A DNA stretch of 64,000 bases. Origin: Nocardia rosealba (GTDB lineage: Bacteria; Actinomycetota; Actinomycetes; Mycobacteriales; Mycobacteriaceae). The stretch lies in assembly GCF_020216065.1 (NCBI RefSeq), contig NZ_JAIWNA010000001.1, positions 1,004,505-1,068,504 of the forward strand, given 5' to 3'. Shown here one piece after another: positions 42,165 through 50,633 of the stretch (within the stretch, counting starts at the first letter, position 1; each line of letters opens with the position of its first letter). The notes under the pieces were generated by a model that worked only from the letters and a program-made list of their open reading frames with translations, was not told the origin of the DNA and searched no databases. Position numbers and translations under genes: made by a program.

Positions 42165-43330
42165 CGCGCGCAGCGGGCTTCTGCCGGGACGACTTCGCGC
42201 AGGTGCGAGCGGTATTCGACGAGCAGCTCGCCGCGGGCGCCGAGCTCGGTGCGTCGCTGTGCGTGACGGTCGACGGCGATCCGGTCCTCGACCTGTGGGG
42301 TGGTCACGCCGACCCCGACCGCACCGTGGCATGGCGGGCCGACACCCTGGTGAACGTCTTCTCGGTGACCAAGACGATGACCGCCCTGTGCGCCCTGCTG
42401 CTCGTGGATCGCGGCGACCTCGACCTGGACGCACCCGTGGCCAGGTACTGGCCCGAGTTCGCCGCCGAGGGCAAGGACCGTGTCGAGGTGCGCCACGTGC
42501 TGTCGCACACCTCGGGAGTCTCCGGCTGGGAACGGCCCATCGCGCTCGCCGACATCTACGACACCGAAGCCGCCGCCGCCCGGCTCGCCGTTCAGCCACC
42601 GTGGTGGGAGCCCGGCACGGCCTCGGGCTATCACGCCCTCAACTACGGGCATCTGGTCGGGGAATTGGTGCGGCGCATCACTGGTCGCACGCTCGGTGAG
42701 TTCTTCGCCGCCGAGCTGGCCGGGCCGCTCGGTGCGGATTTCTACATCGGCACCGGACCCGAGCACGCCGACCGGATCGCGACACTCGTCGCGCCGCCGC
42801 AACGCGAATTCGACATGTCCGCCCTCGACCCCGACAGCATTCTCGTCAAAACGCTGACGAGCCCGCTGCTCGATATCGCCGAGACAGCGACTCCCGCTTG
42901 GCGTTCCGCCGAGCTCGGGGCGGTCAACGGGCACGGCAACGCGCGTTCGGTCGCCCGCGTGCAGTCCCTGGTTTCGTGCGGTGGTGAGCTCGCCGGCAGG
43001 CGGTTCCTCTCGCCCGCCACGATCGAGTCGATCTTCCGCGAGCAGGCCGACGGCCTCGACCTGGCGCTGCTCGCCCCGCTGCGGTTCGGCATCGGCTACG
43101 GGCTGCCGCGTCCCCAGACCTACCCGCACATTCCCGACGGCCGGGTCTGCTGGTGGGCGGGCTACGGCGGCGCCATGGTGGTCAACGACCTGGATCGCCG
43201 AATCACCTTCGCCTACACCATGAATCGGATGGCGCCCGGCGTGATCGGATCGGACCGCTGCGACAACTATCTGAAGGCGGTCTTCGACGCGGTCGCCGGA
43301 ACCGACCGTTCTCGAGGGAGGACCTCATGA
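42161..43330 (+). CDS. Serine hydrolase of the beta-lactamase fold (esterase)
   Basis: This 389-residue class-C-beta-lactamase-like esterase has the nucleophile motif SVTK near residue 68 and the YHALNYG tyrosine motif near 160, with a Gly-rich late motif ([11 protein letters not shown]). It has no signal peptide, so it acts in the cytoplasm, probably on the ester made by the preceding monooxygenase. ATG 42161 overlaps the monooxygenase stop and its own stop overlaps the synthetase start. Confidence 0.87.
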   Translation: MTRAAGFCRDDFAQVRAVFDEQLAAGAELGASLCVTVDGDPVLDLWGGHADPDRTVAWRADTLVNVFSVTKTMTALCALLLVDRGDLDLDAPVARYWPEFAAEGKDRVEVRHVLSHTSGVSGWERPIALADIYDTEAAAARLAVQPPWWEPGTASGYHALNYGHLVGELVRRITGRTLGEFFAAELAGPLGADFYIGTGPEHADRIATLVAPPQREFDMSALDPDSILVKTLTSPLLDIAETATPAWRSAELGAVNGHGNARSVARVQSLVSCGGELAGRRFLSPATIESIFREQADGLDLALLAPLRFGIGYGLPRPQTYPHIPDGRVCWWAGYGGAMVVNDLDRRITFAYTMNRMAPGVIGSDRCDNYLKAVFDAVAGTDRSRGRTS

Positions 43331-44979
43331 CCGAAGCCGTTGACCCCCAGGTGTTCGTCGCGCAGGTAGCGGCCGGGCTCACCGCGCCCGGTGCGCCCTT
43401 CGAGATGACGGTCGAGGAGGTGCTCGGTGCGCCGATGCCGGTGTTCGCGCGTCGGCGGCGCAGCCTGCGTGAGCTGCTCGAGCACTCCCTGACCTGGGGT
43501 GATCGCGACTATCTCGTCACCGAGGACCGCCGGGTCAGCTTCACCGAGCATGCGGCGGCGGTGGGCGCGCTGGCGACCGCACTGGCCGAACGCCACGGCG
43601 TGGGCAAGGGTGACCGGGTCGCGATCCTGGCCGCCAACGGTCCCGACTGGGTGGTCACCTTCTGGGCGGCGCAGTGTCTCGGCGCCGTCCCGGTGGGCTA
43701 CAACGCCTGGTGGGCGCCGCCGGAAATCGCCTACGCACTCGGCCACACCACCCCGAAGGTGGTGGTCGCCGATGCGAAAAGGACTGCGCGGCTTGCCGAG
43801 ACCGGCAGCGAGGTGCCGGTATCGACCTTCGAGGAGGACCTGCCCGCCCTCATCGCGGAGTACCGGGGTGCCGCGATGCCGGAAACCGAGGTGGCAGAGG
43901 ACGACCCGGCCGTCATCCTGTACACCAGCGGGACGAGCGGGCGCGCCAAAGGCGTTGTGCATACCCAGCGAAACCTGTTGGCGATCACCGAATACCACCG
44001 TTTCACCGATGCGATGCAGGCCGCGTTCACCGGTCAGCCGGTCGGTGACGGCCCGAGCGAGCGCCGCTATCTGGTCACCGCCCCGCTGTTCCACATCGCC
44101 AGCCTGCACAATCTGGTGATCCCGCGCCTGGCCACCGGTGCGGCGGCGGTGTTCCCACACGGCGCCTTCGACGTGGACCGGGTGCTGGCCCTGGTCCAGC
44201 GTGAACGGGTCACCAACTGGGCGGCGGTGCCGACCATGGCCACCCGCCTGCTCGACCACGACGTGTCGGGGTACGACCTGTCGACGCTCGCGGCACTGTC
44301 ACTGAACTCCGCGCCCTCGGCGCCCGCCCTGCTCGAGCGGTTGCGCGAACACCTCGCCGGAGTTCCGCTGTCGCTGACCACCAGTTACGGGCTCACCGAG
44401 AGCGGCACCGCCGCCACCGTGGCGACACCGCTGGATCTGCTGGCCGACCCGGGGTCGGTCGGCAGGCCGATCATCGGGGTGTCGGTGGAGATCCGTGACC
44501 CCGACGGCGCGGTGCTGCCCGACGGTGCCGAAGGCGAGATCTTCATTCGCAGTCAGTACGTGATGCTCGGCTACTGGAACAACGAATCCGCGACAGCGGA
44601 GGTCCTCGACCACGGAAGGTGGTTGCGCTCAGGTGATTTCGGGACGATGACCGACGGCAGGCTCACCGTGTCGGGCCGACGGACCGACCTGATCCTGCGC
44701 GGTGGGGAGAACGTGTACCCCACCGAGATCGAGAACGTCCTCGTCGAACACCCCTCGGTCACCGACTGCGCGGTCTTCGGCGTGCCGCACCCCGACCTGG
44801 GCCAAGAAGTGGCGGCCGTGGTCGTCGCCGAACCGGGCGCGGTCGAGCAGGACGAACTGCGCGAGTACCTCACCGCCCGGCTCGCCTACTTCAAAGTGCC
44901 CGCACGCTGGCGGATCACCTCCGACGCGTTGCCGCGCAATGCGACCGGCAAGGTCACCCGGCGCGACCTCGCGGTGTAG
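43327..44979 (+). CDS. Acyl-CoA synthetase (adenylate-forming)
   Basis: This 550-residue ATP-dependent CoA ligase has the P-loop-like motif [16 protein letters not shown] at about 200, [45 protein letters not shown], and the catalytic Lys in [13 protein letters not shown]. It would activate the acid released by the esterase. Chain-length preference cannot be read. It is the third gene of the TetR-controlled operon. Confidence 0.9.
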   Translation: MTEAVDPQVFVAQVAAGLTAPGAPFEMTVEEVLGAPMPVFARRRRSLRELLEHSLTWGDRDYLVTEDRRVSFTEHAAAVGALATALAERHGVGKGDRVAILAANGPDWVVTFWAAQCLGAVPVGYNAWWAPPEIAYALGHTTPKVVVADAKRTARLAETGSEVPVSTFEEDLPALIAEYRGAAMPETEVAEDDPAVILYTSGTSGRAKGVVHTQRNLLAITEYHRFTDAMQAAFTGQPVGDGPSERRYLVTAPLFHIASLHNLVIPRLATGAAAVFPHGAFDVDRVLALVQRERVTNWAAVPTMATRLLDHDVSGYDLSTLAALSLNSAPSAPALLERLREHLAGVPLSLTTSYGLTESGTAATVATPLDLLADPGSVGRPIIGVSVEIRDPDGAVLPDGAEGEIFIRSQYVMLGYWNNESATAEVLDHGRWLRSGDFGTMTDGRLTVSGRRTDLILRGGENVYPTEIENVLVEHPSVTDCAVFGVPHPDLGQEVAAVVVAEPGAVEQDELREYLTARLAYFKVPARWRITSDALPRNATGKVTRRDLAV

Positions 44980-45109
44980 GGGTGCGGTGACGGCTGTGTT
45001 CGTGTCCGTGGCGGCCCGGCGCGCGATGGCTCGGCGTCGATCTGCGACGCTGAGCTGACAACGGGCGGTCGCTCCGACCTGCCCCGCGCACAGCAGCGAG
45101 AGGACCGAC

Positions 45110-45454
45110 ATGTCTGACGCGAAACGGATCAGCTGGGGAAAACCGCGCAAGCCGACCGACGCCGACCGCGACGCCCTGCGCGAGGACCTGCTCACCCGCG
45201 CCCGCGCGGTCCGCGCCGACGGCTGGGACACCCACCGCCCCGAGTGGACGGCAGGCCAGGTCGCGGCCGTCGCCTACCTCCTCGGCGACCTCGACGTCCT
45301 CACCGAACTCGAGGAGTCGGAAGGGACGGTCCTCAGCCGCTACGCCGCCGAACTCTTCGGCTTCCACGGCGGCCGCAAAGACATCGAAGCGGGCCTGGCC
45401 GGCACCCAGGCCTGGTTCGACACCGTTCGCAAAGCTCTCGGCGCCGGAGCCTGA
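45110..45454 (+). CDS. Hypothetical protein (114 aa)
   Basis: I do not recognise this protein. It starts MSDAKRISWGKPRKPTDADR and is mostly helical and charged, with a Trp-rich segment (DGWDTHRPEWTAGQVAAVAYLLGD). AGCGAGAGGA precedes the ATG. No signal peptide or membrane segment is seen. A hairpin follows its stop and the next gene is convergent. Confidence 0.6.
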   Translation: MSDAKRISWGKPRKPTDADRDALREDLLTRARAVRADGWDTHRPEWTAGQVAAVAYLLGDLDVLTELEESEGTVLSRYAAELFGFHGGRKDIEAGLAGTQAWFDTVRKALGAGA

Positions 45455-45461
45455 CATCCTG

Positions 45462-45495
45462 CCCGACACTGCGGGGACGAAAGCGCGGTGTCGGG
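45462..45495. terminator. Hairpin between convergent genes
   Basis: CCCGACAC and GTGTCGGG form the arms with further partial pairing inside the loop; no T tract. Confidence 0.55.
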
Positions 45496-45531
45496 GAAAG
45501 GCCGATCGCCTCGGCCGGGACCTGCGTCGAT

Positions 45532-46179
45532 TCAGTTCTCGTTGCCGGTGATGCGGTCGCGCAGCGTGGGGAGGCCGGGGCCGGTGAGGTCGTCGCAGTA
45601 GACGATTCGGCTCGCCATCGCCATGGTCAGCGCGATCGTCGTTCCGCGGATCAGCGGCCCGGTGCCGTGAGTGAAGGGACCATCGGTCGCCTCGAGGCGG
45701 AGGCCTTCGATGAGGGTGCGACTGGGGACGGTGAAGTCGCGCCCGGCGAAGAATTCGGCGACGGCGGTGGTCGCCTCGATCGACGGGGTGGTGGTGAGCC
45801 CGAGTGGTCGGCGGATGTCCTGGGCATGGACCACGATTTCACCGAGCCAGGCGGCGGTATCGCCAGAAGGTGCGGTGGTGCTGTCGACGATCGCCCGGAA
45901 CCGTTCGAGGGTTTCGGCCGGTGTCGTCCCGAGGTGTTCGGCCTTGCGCCGCTCGTTGTGCTTGTCGAAGTCGAAGCGCGCCGCGAGAACGCTCACCAGC
46001 CAGCGCATCCGGCCGGTACTCGCACCGGCCGTGAGGTGGGCGACCACGACTTCGACAGTCCACGCACCGCACAGCGACGGCGAACTCCACTGGTCGTCGT
46101 CGAGGCGGGCGAGGTCGTCCGCGAGAGCGGCGCGTTCGGCGTGCGTCAGCGCCCACAGCGCGGCACGGGAATCGGGCAC
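45532..46179 (-). CDS. DinB-like maleylpyruvate isomerase family protein
   Basis: This 215-residue four-helix protein belongs to the mycothiol-dependent/DinB group. The metal-binding histidine pattern is visible in TVEVVVAHLTAGAS and LGEIVVHAQDIRRPLG, preceded by CGAWTV, the usual core of TIGR03083-like proteins. The substrate is unknown; mycothiol transferase activity is plausible in this lineage. GTG 46179 is preferred, with GGAGG 6 nt upstream, over the frame start 46197. Confidence 0.82.
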   Translation of the reverse strand: MPDSRAALWALTHAERAALADDLARLDDDQWSSPSLCGAWTVEVVVAHLTAGASTGRMRWLVSVLAARFDFDKHNERRKAEHLGTTPAETLERFRAIVDSTTAPSGDTAAWLGEIVVHAQDIRRPLGLTTTPSIEATTAVAEFFAGRDFTVPSRTLIEGLRLEATDGPFTHGTGPLIRGTTIALTMAMASRIVYCDDLTGPGLPTLRDRITGNEN

Positions 46180-46272
46180 GTGAAACCTCCGTGGCACCCT
46201 CGATCACCGGGCGCCGTGGTGCCGAGCCGACGTCCCATGATGCAGACGACGTGAACGCCGCGAATTGATCGG

Positions 46273-47436
46273 TCAGGAGGTTCGCAACACGCAGCGGGTC
46301 TTCGAGTAGATGGTCGGCACGCACTCGTTGCAATGCGTGCACAGCGACGGTGTCGCCCGGTCGGACTGCCAGCGGCGGACGAGATCGGGTTCGCGGAGCA
46401 GGGCCCGGCCCATCGCGACGAAATCGAAGCCCTCGGTGCGGGCCTGTTCGGCGCCCGCCAGATCGGTGATGCCACCGAGCAGGATCAGCGGCATCGTCAG
46501 CTCCGCGCGGAAGCGACGCGCCTTGTCGAGCAGATAGGCAGGGCGATAAGGGTATTCGCGCAGGAATTTGCCGCCGACGAGCTGGAAACCCCAGCGCACG
46601 GGAATCGGCAAGGCGCGGGCGAAGTTCCGGCGCGGTGCGTCGCCACGGAAGATGGCCATCGGGTTGAGCAGGGAGCTACCCGCGGTGAGTTCGATGGCGT
46701 CGACGGCGCCGTCGTCCTGCAACCAGCGAGCCACCCGCAGCGACTCCTCGATCGAGAATCCGCCGCGCACACCGTCTTCCATGGTGAGTTTGGCGGTGAC
46801 GGCCATGTCGTCGCCCGCCGCGTCGCGTACGGCGCGCACCAGTTCCCGCGCCACCCGTGCCCGGTTCACCAGTGCACCGCCGTAGTCGTCGCGGCGCCGG
46901 TTCAGGAGCGGACTCAGGAAGGCGCTGGCCAGGTAGTTGTGGCCCAGGTGTACCTCGACGGCGTCGAAGCCGGACTCCCGTGCCAAGCGGGCCGCCCGCG
47001 CGTGCGCTTCGACCACTTCCGCGATGGCGAGCGCGTCGGGCACCTTGGTGAACCGCATCCCCAACGGATTGAACATCCGGCTCGGCGCCAGCGCGGGCGC
47101 CCGGTTCGACCGCGCGTTCGCCACCGGCCCCGCGTGCCCCAGCTGCGCGCTCACCGCCGCGCCCTCGGCATGCACGGCGTCGGTGAGCCGTCGCAGCCCG
47201 GGGACCGCCTCCGGACGCATCCAGATCTGTTGCGCATCGGTGCGCCCACCCGGCGCGACCGCGCAATAGGCGACCGTCGTCATGGCCACCCCACCGGCGG
47301 CGACCTCGCGATGGAACTCCACCAACTCGTCGGTGACCAGCGCGTCGGGGGTGCGCCCTTCGAAGGTGGCCGCCTTGAGCACGCGGTTGCGCAGGGTGAG
47401 GGGACCGAGGCGGGCCGGCGCGAGGACATCGCTCAT
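46273..47436 (-). CDS. NADH:flavin oxidoreductase, Old Yellow Enzyme family
   Basis: This 387-residue FMN TIM-barrel reductase has VLKAATFEGRTPDALVTDEL, the active-site-like AQLGHAGPVANA, and DAVEVHLGHNYLASAFLSPLLNRRRDDYGG with the FMN-binding region, then FDFVAMGRALLREPDLV. The C-terminus holds CTHCNECVPTIYSKTRC, an unusual cysteine cluster recalling the Fe-S site of 2,4-dienoyl-CoA reductases, but the protein lacks the second flavin domain. ATG 47436 is 8 nt from a KstR-like palindrome, suggesting a lipid or sterol role. Confidence 0.85.
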   Translation of the reverse strand: MSDVLAPARLGPLTLRNRVLKAATFEGRTPDALVTDELVEFHREVAAGGVAMTTVAYCAVAPGGRTDAQQIWMRPEAVPGLRRLTDAVHAEGAAVSAQLGHAGPVANARSNRAPALAPSRMFNPLGMRFTKVPDALAIAEVVEAHARAARLARESGFDAVEVHLGHNYLASAFLSPLLNRRRDDYGGALVNRARVARELVRAVRDAAGDDMAVTAKLTMEDGVRGGFSIEESLRVARWLQDDGAVDAIELTAGSSLLNPMAIFRGDAPRRNFARALPIPVRWGFQLVGGKFLREYPYRPAYLLDKARRFRAELTMPLILLGGITDLAGAEQARTEGFDFVAMGRALLREPDLVRRWQSDRATPSLCTHCNECVPTIYSKTRCVLRTS

Positions 47437-47444
47437 CCCCGAAG

Positions 47445-47458
47445 TGAAACACGTTTCA
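47445..47458. promoter_or_regulatory. KstR-like operator before the OYE gene
   Basis: TGAAAC-AC-GTTTCA is a 6-2-6 palindrome that fits the published KstR pattern TnnAACnnGTTnnA exactly. It lies just upstream of the oxidoreductase ATG. Other TetR proteins also use such sites. Confidence 0.6.
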
Positions 47459-47504
47459 ATTACGGGCCGCAACGGTATCGCCCGCTCACCGGGCGAAAGG
47501 TGAC

Positions 47505-48260
47505 CTACCAGCGATCGGGAGTCACCGGGGCGTCCCAGGCCTTGGCGAAACGGGTCTTGTCCTTGGTGTCCACTTCCTTGCGCCGGTACACGATGTACGG
47601 GCGGGTGAGGTACCCGATGGGCGCGCTGAACATGTGCACCAGCCGGGTGTACGGCCAGGCCGCGACCAGGGCGAGCACCACCAGTCCGTGCAGCTGGAAG
47701 GTCCACGGCACACCGACCATCAGCCCCGGCTCCGGGTTGATGGTGAACAGGCTGCGGAACCACGGCGACACGGTGTCGCGGTAGTTGTAGGTGCCCCACA
47801 GCAGGTTCGAGCCCCAGGTGTTGAGCAGCCCGGTGACCAGCGCCAACGTGAGCAGCGTGTACATCATGATGTCGTTGCGGCTGGTCGCCTTGCGCACGGC
47901 GGGCACGACGATGCGGCGGTAACACAGGATGGCGACTCCGGCCACCACCATCAGGCCCGCGACAGAACCCGCGCCGACCGCGACCAGGTGATAGGTGTGC
48001 TCGGAGATCCCGAGCGCCGCCGTCCACGACTGCGGAATCAGCAGGCCCATCACATGCCCGCCGAACACCCCGAGCATGCCGAAGTGGAACAGCGGACTGC
48101 CCAGCTGCAGCAGCTTGGACTCGTAGATCTGCGAGGACCTCGTGGTCCACCCGAACTGGTCGAACCGGTAGCGCCAGACATGGCCGAGCACAAAGGAAGT
48201 CGCGGCGATGTAGGGCAGGATCAGCCACAGGCCTTCGGGGAGCGGAATGGTGGCGTTCAT
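47505..48260 (-). CDS. narI: Respiratory nitrate reductase gamma subunit NarI
   Basis: This 251-residue membrane cytochrome b subunit has five predicted helices and histidines for two b hemes in FHFGMLGVFGGHVMGLLIP and FQLHGLVVLALVAAWPYTRLVHMFSAP. It passes menaquinol electrons to NarH. It starts within the narJ stop (ATGA). Confidence 0.95.
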   Translation of the reverse strand: MNATIPLPEGLWLILPYIAATSFVLGHVWRYRFDQFGWTTRSSQIYESKLLQLGSPLFHFGMLGVFGGHVMGLLIPQSWTAALGISEHTYHLVAVGAGSVAGLMVVAGVAILCYRRIVVPAVRKATSRNDIMMYTLLTLALVTGLLNTWGSNLLWGTYNYRDTVSPWFRSLFTINPEPGLMVGVPWTFQLHGLVVLALVAAWPYTRLVHMFSAPIGYLTRPYIVYRRKEVDTKDKTRFAKAWDAPVTPDRW

Positions 48261-48937
48261 CGGCGTCCTTCTGTGGCGTCGAAGAGGGCGGGGTCCATGG
48301 CGAAGGGTTCCAGGCCGACCTCTTCCTCAGGCGGGCCCTGGGCGGCGAGTTCGGCGATGCGGCGGCGGTCGGCGGTGGTCACTGGTGGCAGGGTCGCCAG
48401 GACGGCTGCGAGGACACCCGAGTACGGGGAGTTGTTGTCTCCCAGTGACAACCGGAGCAGCTCCAGTACGGGCACGTGTTCGCCGAGCAGGCGTTCACCG
48501 CCGATCGGGTCGACGGTGGCGGCGAACTCGAGCAGCACCGGCAGGTGGTCGGGCAGTTCCTCGTCACCGAGTTCGGCACCGGCCTGGCGGTAGGCGTGCT
48601 TGAAACGCAGCAGTGCCATGCCGCGTTTGCGGGTGTCGCCGTAGGCGTAGAACGTCAGGTGCAGGCTGGCGCGGCGACGCATGTCGAAGGTCTCGACATA
48701 GCTCTGGGCGACCTCGATGTCCGGGGTGTCGCGCAGGTAGGCGAGTACCGGCTCGAAATGCGCGCGTACTTCGTCGGGCAATTGTGCTGCGGCAGAGCCG
48801 AGCTGGTCGAGCAGGGCCAGGGTCTGTTCGCCGGGATAGTCCAGCAGCAGCGCGGCCAGGCGCCAGACCATGCGCCGCTCGTGCTCGGCCAGTGCGAGGA
48901 CGGGCTCGGGTCGCCGCCGGATCGAGAGCAGACTCAT
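48257..48937 (-). CDS. narJ: Nitrate reductase assembly chaperone NarJ
   Basis: This 226-residue cytosolic chaperone is needed to insert the molybdenum cofactor into NarG before membrane docking. Typical features are the helical repeat core (RLAALLLDYPGEQTLALLDQL) and YVETFDMRRRASLHLTFYAYGDTRKRGMALLRFK. Translationally coupled to narI and overlapping narH by 4 nt. Confidence 0.93.
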   Translation of the reverse strand: MSLLSIRRRPEPVLALAEHERRMVWRLAALLLDYPGEQTLALLDQLGSAAAQLPDEVRAHFEPVLAYLRDTPDIEVAQSYVETFDMRRRASLHLTFYAYGDTRKRGMALLRFKHAYRQAGAELGDEELPDHLPVLLEFAATVDPIGGERLLGEHVPVLELLRLSLGDNNSPYSGVLAAVLATLPPVTTADRRRIAELAAQGPPEEEVGLEPFAMDPALFDATEGRR

Positions 48938-50631
48938 TGCGGCACCCCGCTGACGGCCGGGTCGGTGGTGGCGGCGCCGTTGCCGCCACCACCGGATCCG
49001 GCGCCGTTGCCGGTGTGGCCGTTGCCGTTGCCGTTGTCGCTGCCGGGCAGCAGGCCCGCGGTGGAGCGACCGTCCCAGTTGAGCAGGTTGATCCGCCCCG
49101 ACTTCTCCTCCGGTGCGGCCTGATTCGTGTCGGCGAGGGAGAACTTCTCCACCACCTGGTCGAACGCGGTCATGCCCGGCCCGCCGTCGGTGTCGAGACT
49201 GCACCCGGTGGCCAGCGAATCCAGCTCGTGCGCACGGGAAGTCGCGCCGGAGGGGATCACATAGCGGTGCTCGTACTTGGCGATGGCGAGCAGCCGGTAC
49301 ATCGCCTCGATCTCCTCGGGCTCGAGCCCGATCGAGGGCGCGATACCCGTATCGGGTTCCTCACCGAGGTTCACCGACCGCATGAAAGCCCGCATCCCGG
49401 CGAGCCTTTGCAGCGAGGCGCGTACCGGGCCGATCTCACCGGCGGTGAACAGTTCCGCCAGGTAGCCGATCGGAATGCGCAGGGCATCGATGGCGCCGAA
49501 CAGGTTGCGCGCGTCCTCGCCGTCGTGACCGGTCTCGGTGAGCACATCCACCACGGGCGAGAGCGGCGGCACGTACCAGACCATCGGCATGGTGCGGTAT
49601 TCCGGGTGCAGCGGCAGCGCGAGCTGGTAGTCGACGATCAGCTTGTAGACCGGCGAATCCTGCGCGGCGGCAATCCATTCCGGTGAGATTCCGGCCTTCT
49701 CCGCTTCGGCGATCACACGCGGGTCGTGCGGGTTGAGGAAGACTCCGAGCTGGGAGGTGTACAGATCCTGCGGGTCGGTGACCTGCGCCGCCTCGAGCAC
49801 CGCGTCGGCGTCGTAGAGCATCACGCCGATGTAGCGCAGCCGGCCCACACAGGTTTCCGAGCACACGGTCGGGATGCCGACCTCCACACGCGGGTAGCAG
49901 AAGGTGCACTTCTCCGCCTTGCCCGTCTTGTGGTTGAAGTAGATCTTCTTGTACGGGCAGCCGGTGATGCACTGCCGCCAGCCACGGCATTTGTCCTGGT
50001 CGACGAGCACGATGCCGTCTTCCTCGCGCTTGTAGATCGCGCCCGACGGGCACGACGCGGCGCACGAGGGATTGAGGCAGTGCTCGCAGATGCGCGGCAG
50101 GTAGAACATGAAGGTCTCTTCGAACTCCAGTTTCACCTTGTCCTCGAGCTTGCCGAGCAAGGGGTCCTTGCCGACCTGCTCGGGGCCCGAACCCAGGTCG
50201 TCGTCCCAGTTCGCACCCCAGGTGACCTTGGTGTCCTCACCGGTGATCAGCGATTTCGGCCGGGCGACCGGGGTGGTATCGGTGGGCGGCGAGGACAGCA
50301 GGTTGTCGTAGTCGTAGCTCCACGGTTCGTAGTAGTCGTCGACCGTCGGCAGATCGGGGTTGGCGAAGATGTTCATCAACCGCTTGAACCGCGACCCCGA
50401 CTTCAGGGTGAGCTTGCCGCGCTTGTTGAGCGTCCAGCCACCCTTCCACTTCTCCTGGTCCTCGTACTGGCGCGGATAGCCCTGTCCCGGACGGGTTTCC
50501 ACATTGTTGAACCAGACGTACTCGGTGCCACCGCGATTGGTCCACGCCTGCTTGCAGGTGACCGAGCAGGTGTGGCAGCCGATGCACTTGTCCAGGTTCA
50601 TGACCATCGCAAGTTGAGCCATTACGCGCAT
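48934..50631 (-). CDS. narH: Respiratory nitrate reductase beta subunit NarH
   Basis: This 565-residue iron-sulfur subunit carries electrons from NarI to NarG. Cluster ligands lie in CIGCHTCSVTC, CEHCLNPSCAASC, CRGWRQCITGC (Trp replacing a Cys, as in the [3Fe-4S] site) and CTFCYPRVEVGIPTVCSETC. ATG 50631 gives the family start VMAQLAMVMNLDKCIGCHTC, 2 nt after the narG stop. The last 40 residues are a Gly/Asn/Ser-rich tail that looks longer and more repetitive than in mycobacteria. Confidence 0.95.
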   Translation of the reverse strand: MRVMAQLAMVMNLDKCIGCHTCSVTCKQAWTNRGGTEYVWFNNVETRPGQGYPRQYEDQEKWKGGWTLNKRGKLTLKSGSRFKRLMNIFANPDLPTVDDYYEPWSYDYDNLLSSPPTDTTPVARPKSLITGEDTKVTWGANWDDDLGSGPEQVGKDPLLGKLEDKVKLEFEETFMFYLPRICEHCLNPSCAASCPSGAIYKREEDGIVLVDQDKCRGWRQCITGCPYKKIYFNHKTGKAEKCTFCYPRVEVGIPTVCSETCVGRLRYIGVMLYDADAVLEAAQVTDPQDLYTSQLGVFLNPHDPRVIAEAEKAGISPEWIAAAQDSPVYKLIVDYQLALPLHPEYRTMPMVWYVPPLSPVVDVLTETGHDGEDARNLFGAIDALRIPIGYLAELFTAGEIGPVRASLQRLAGMRAFMRSVNLGEEPDTGIAPSIGLEPEEIEAMYRLLAIAKYEHRYVIPSGATSRAHELDSLATGCSLDTDGGPGMTAFDQVVEKFSLADTNQAAPEEKSGRINLLNWDGRSTAGLLPGSDNGNGNGHTGNGAGSGGGGNGAATTDPAVSGVPQ

Positions 50632-50633
50632 GG

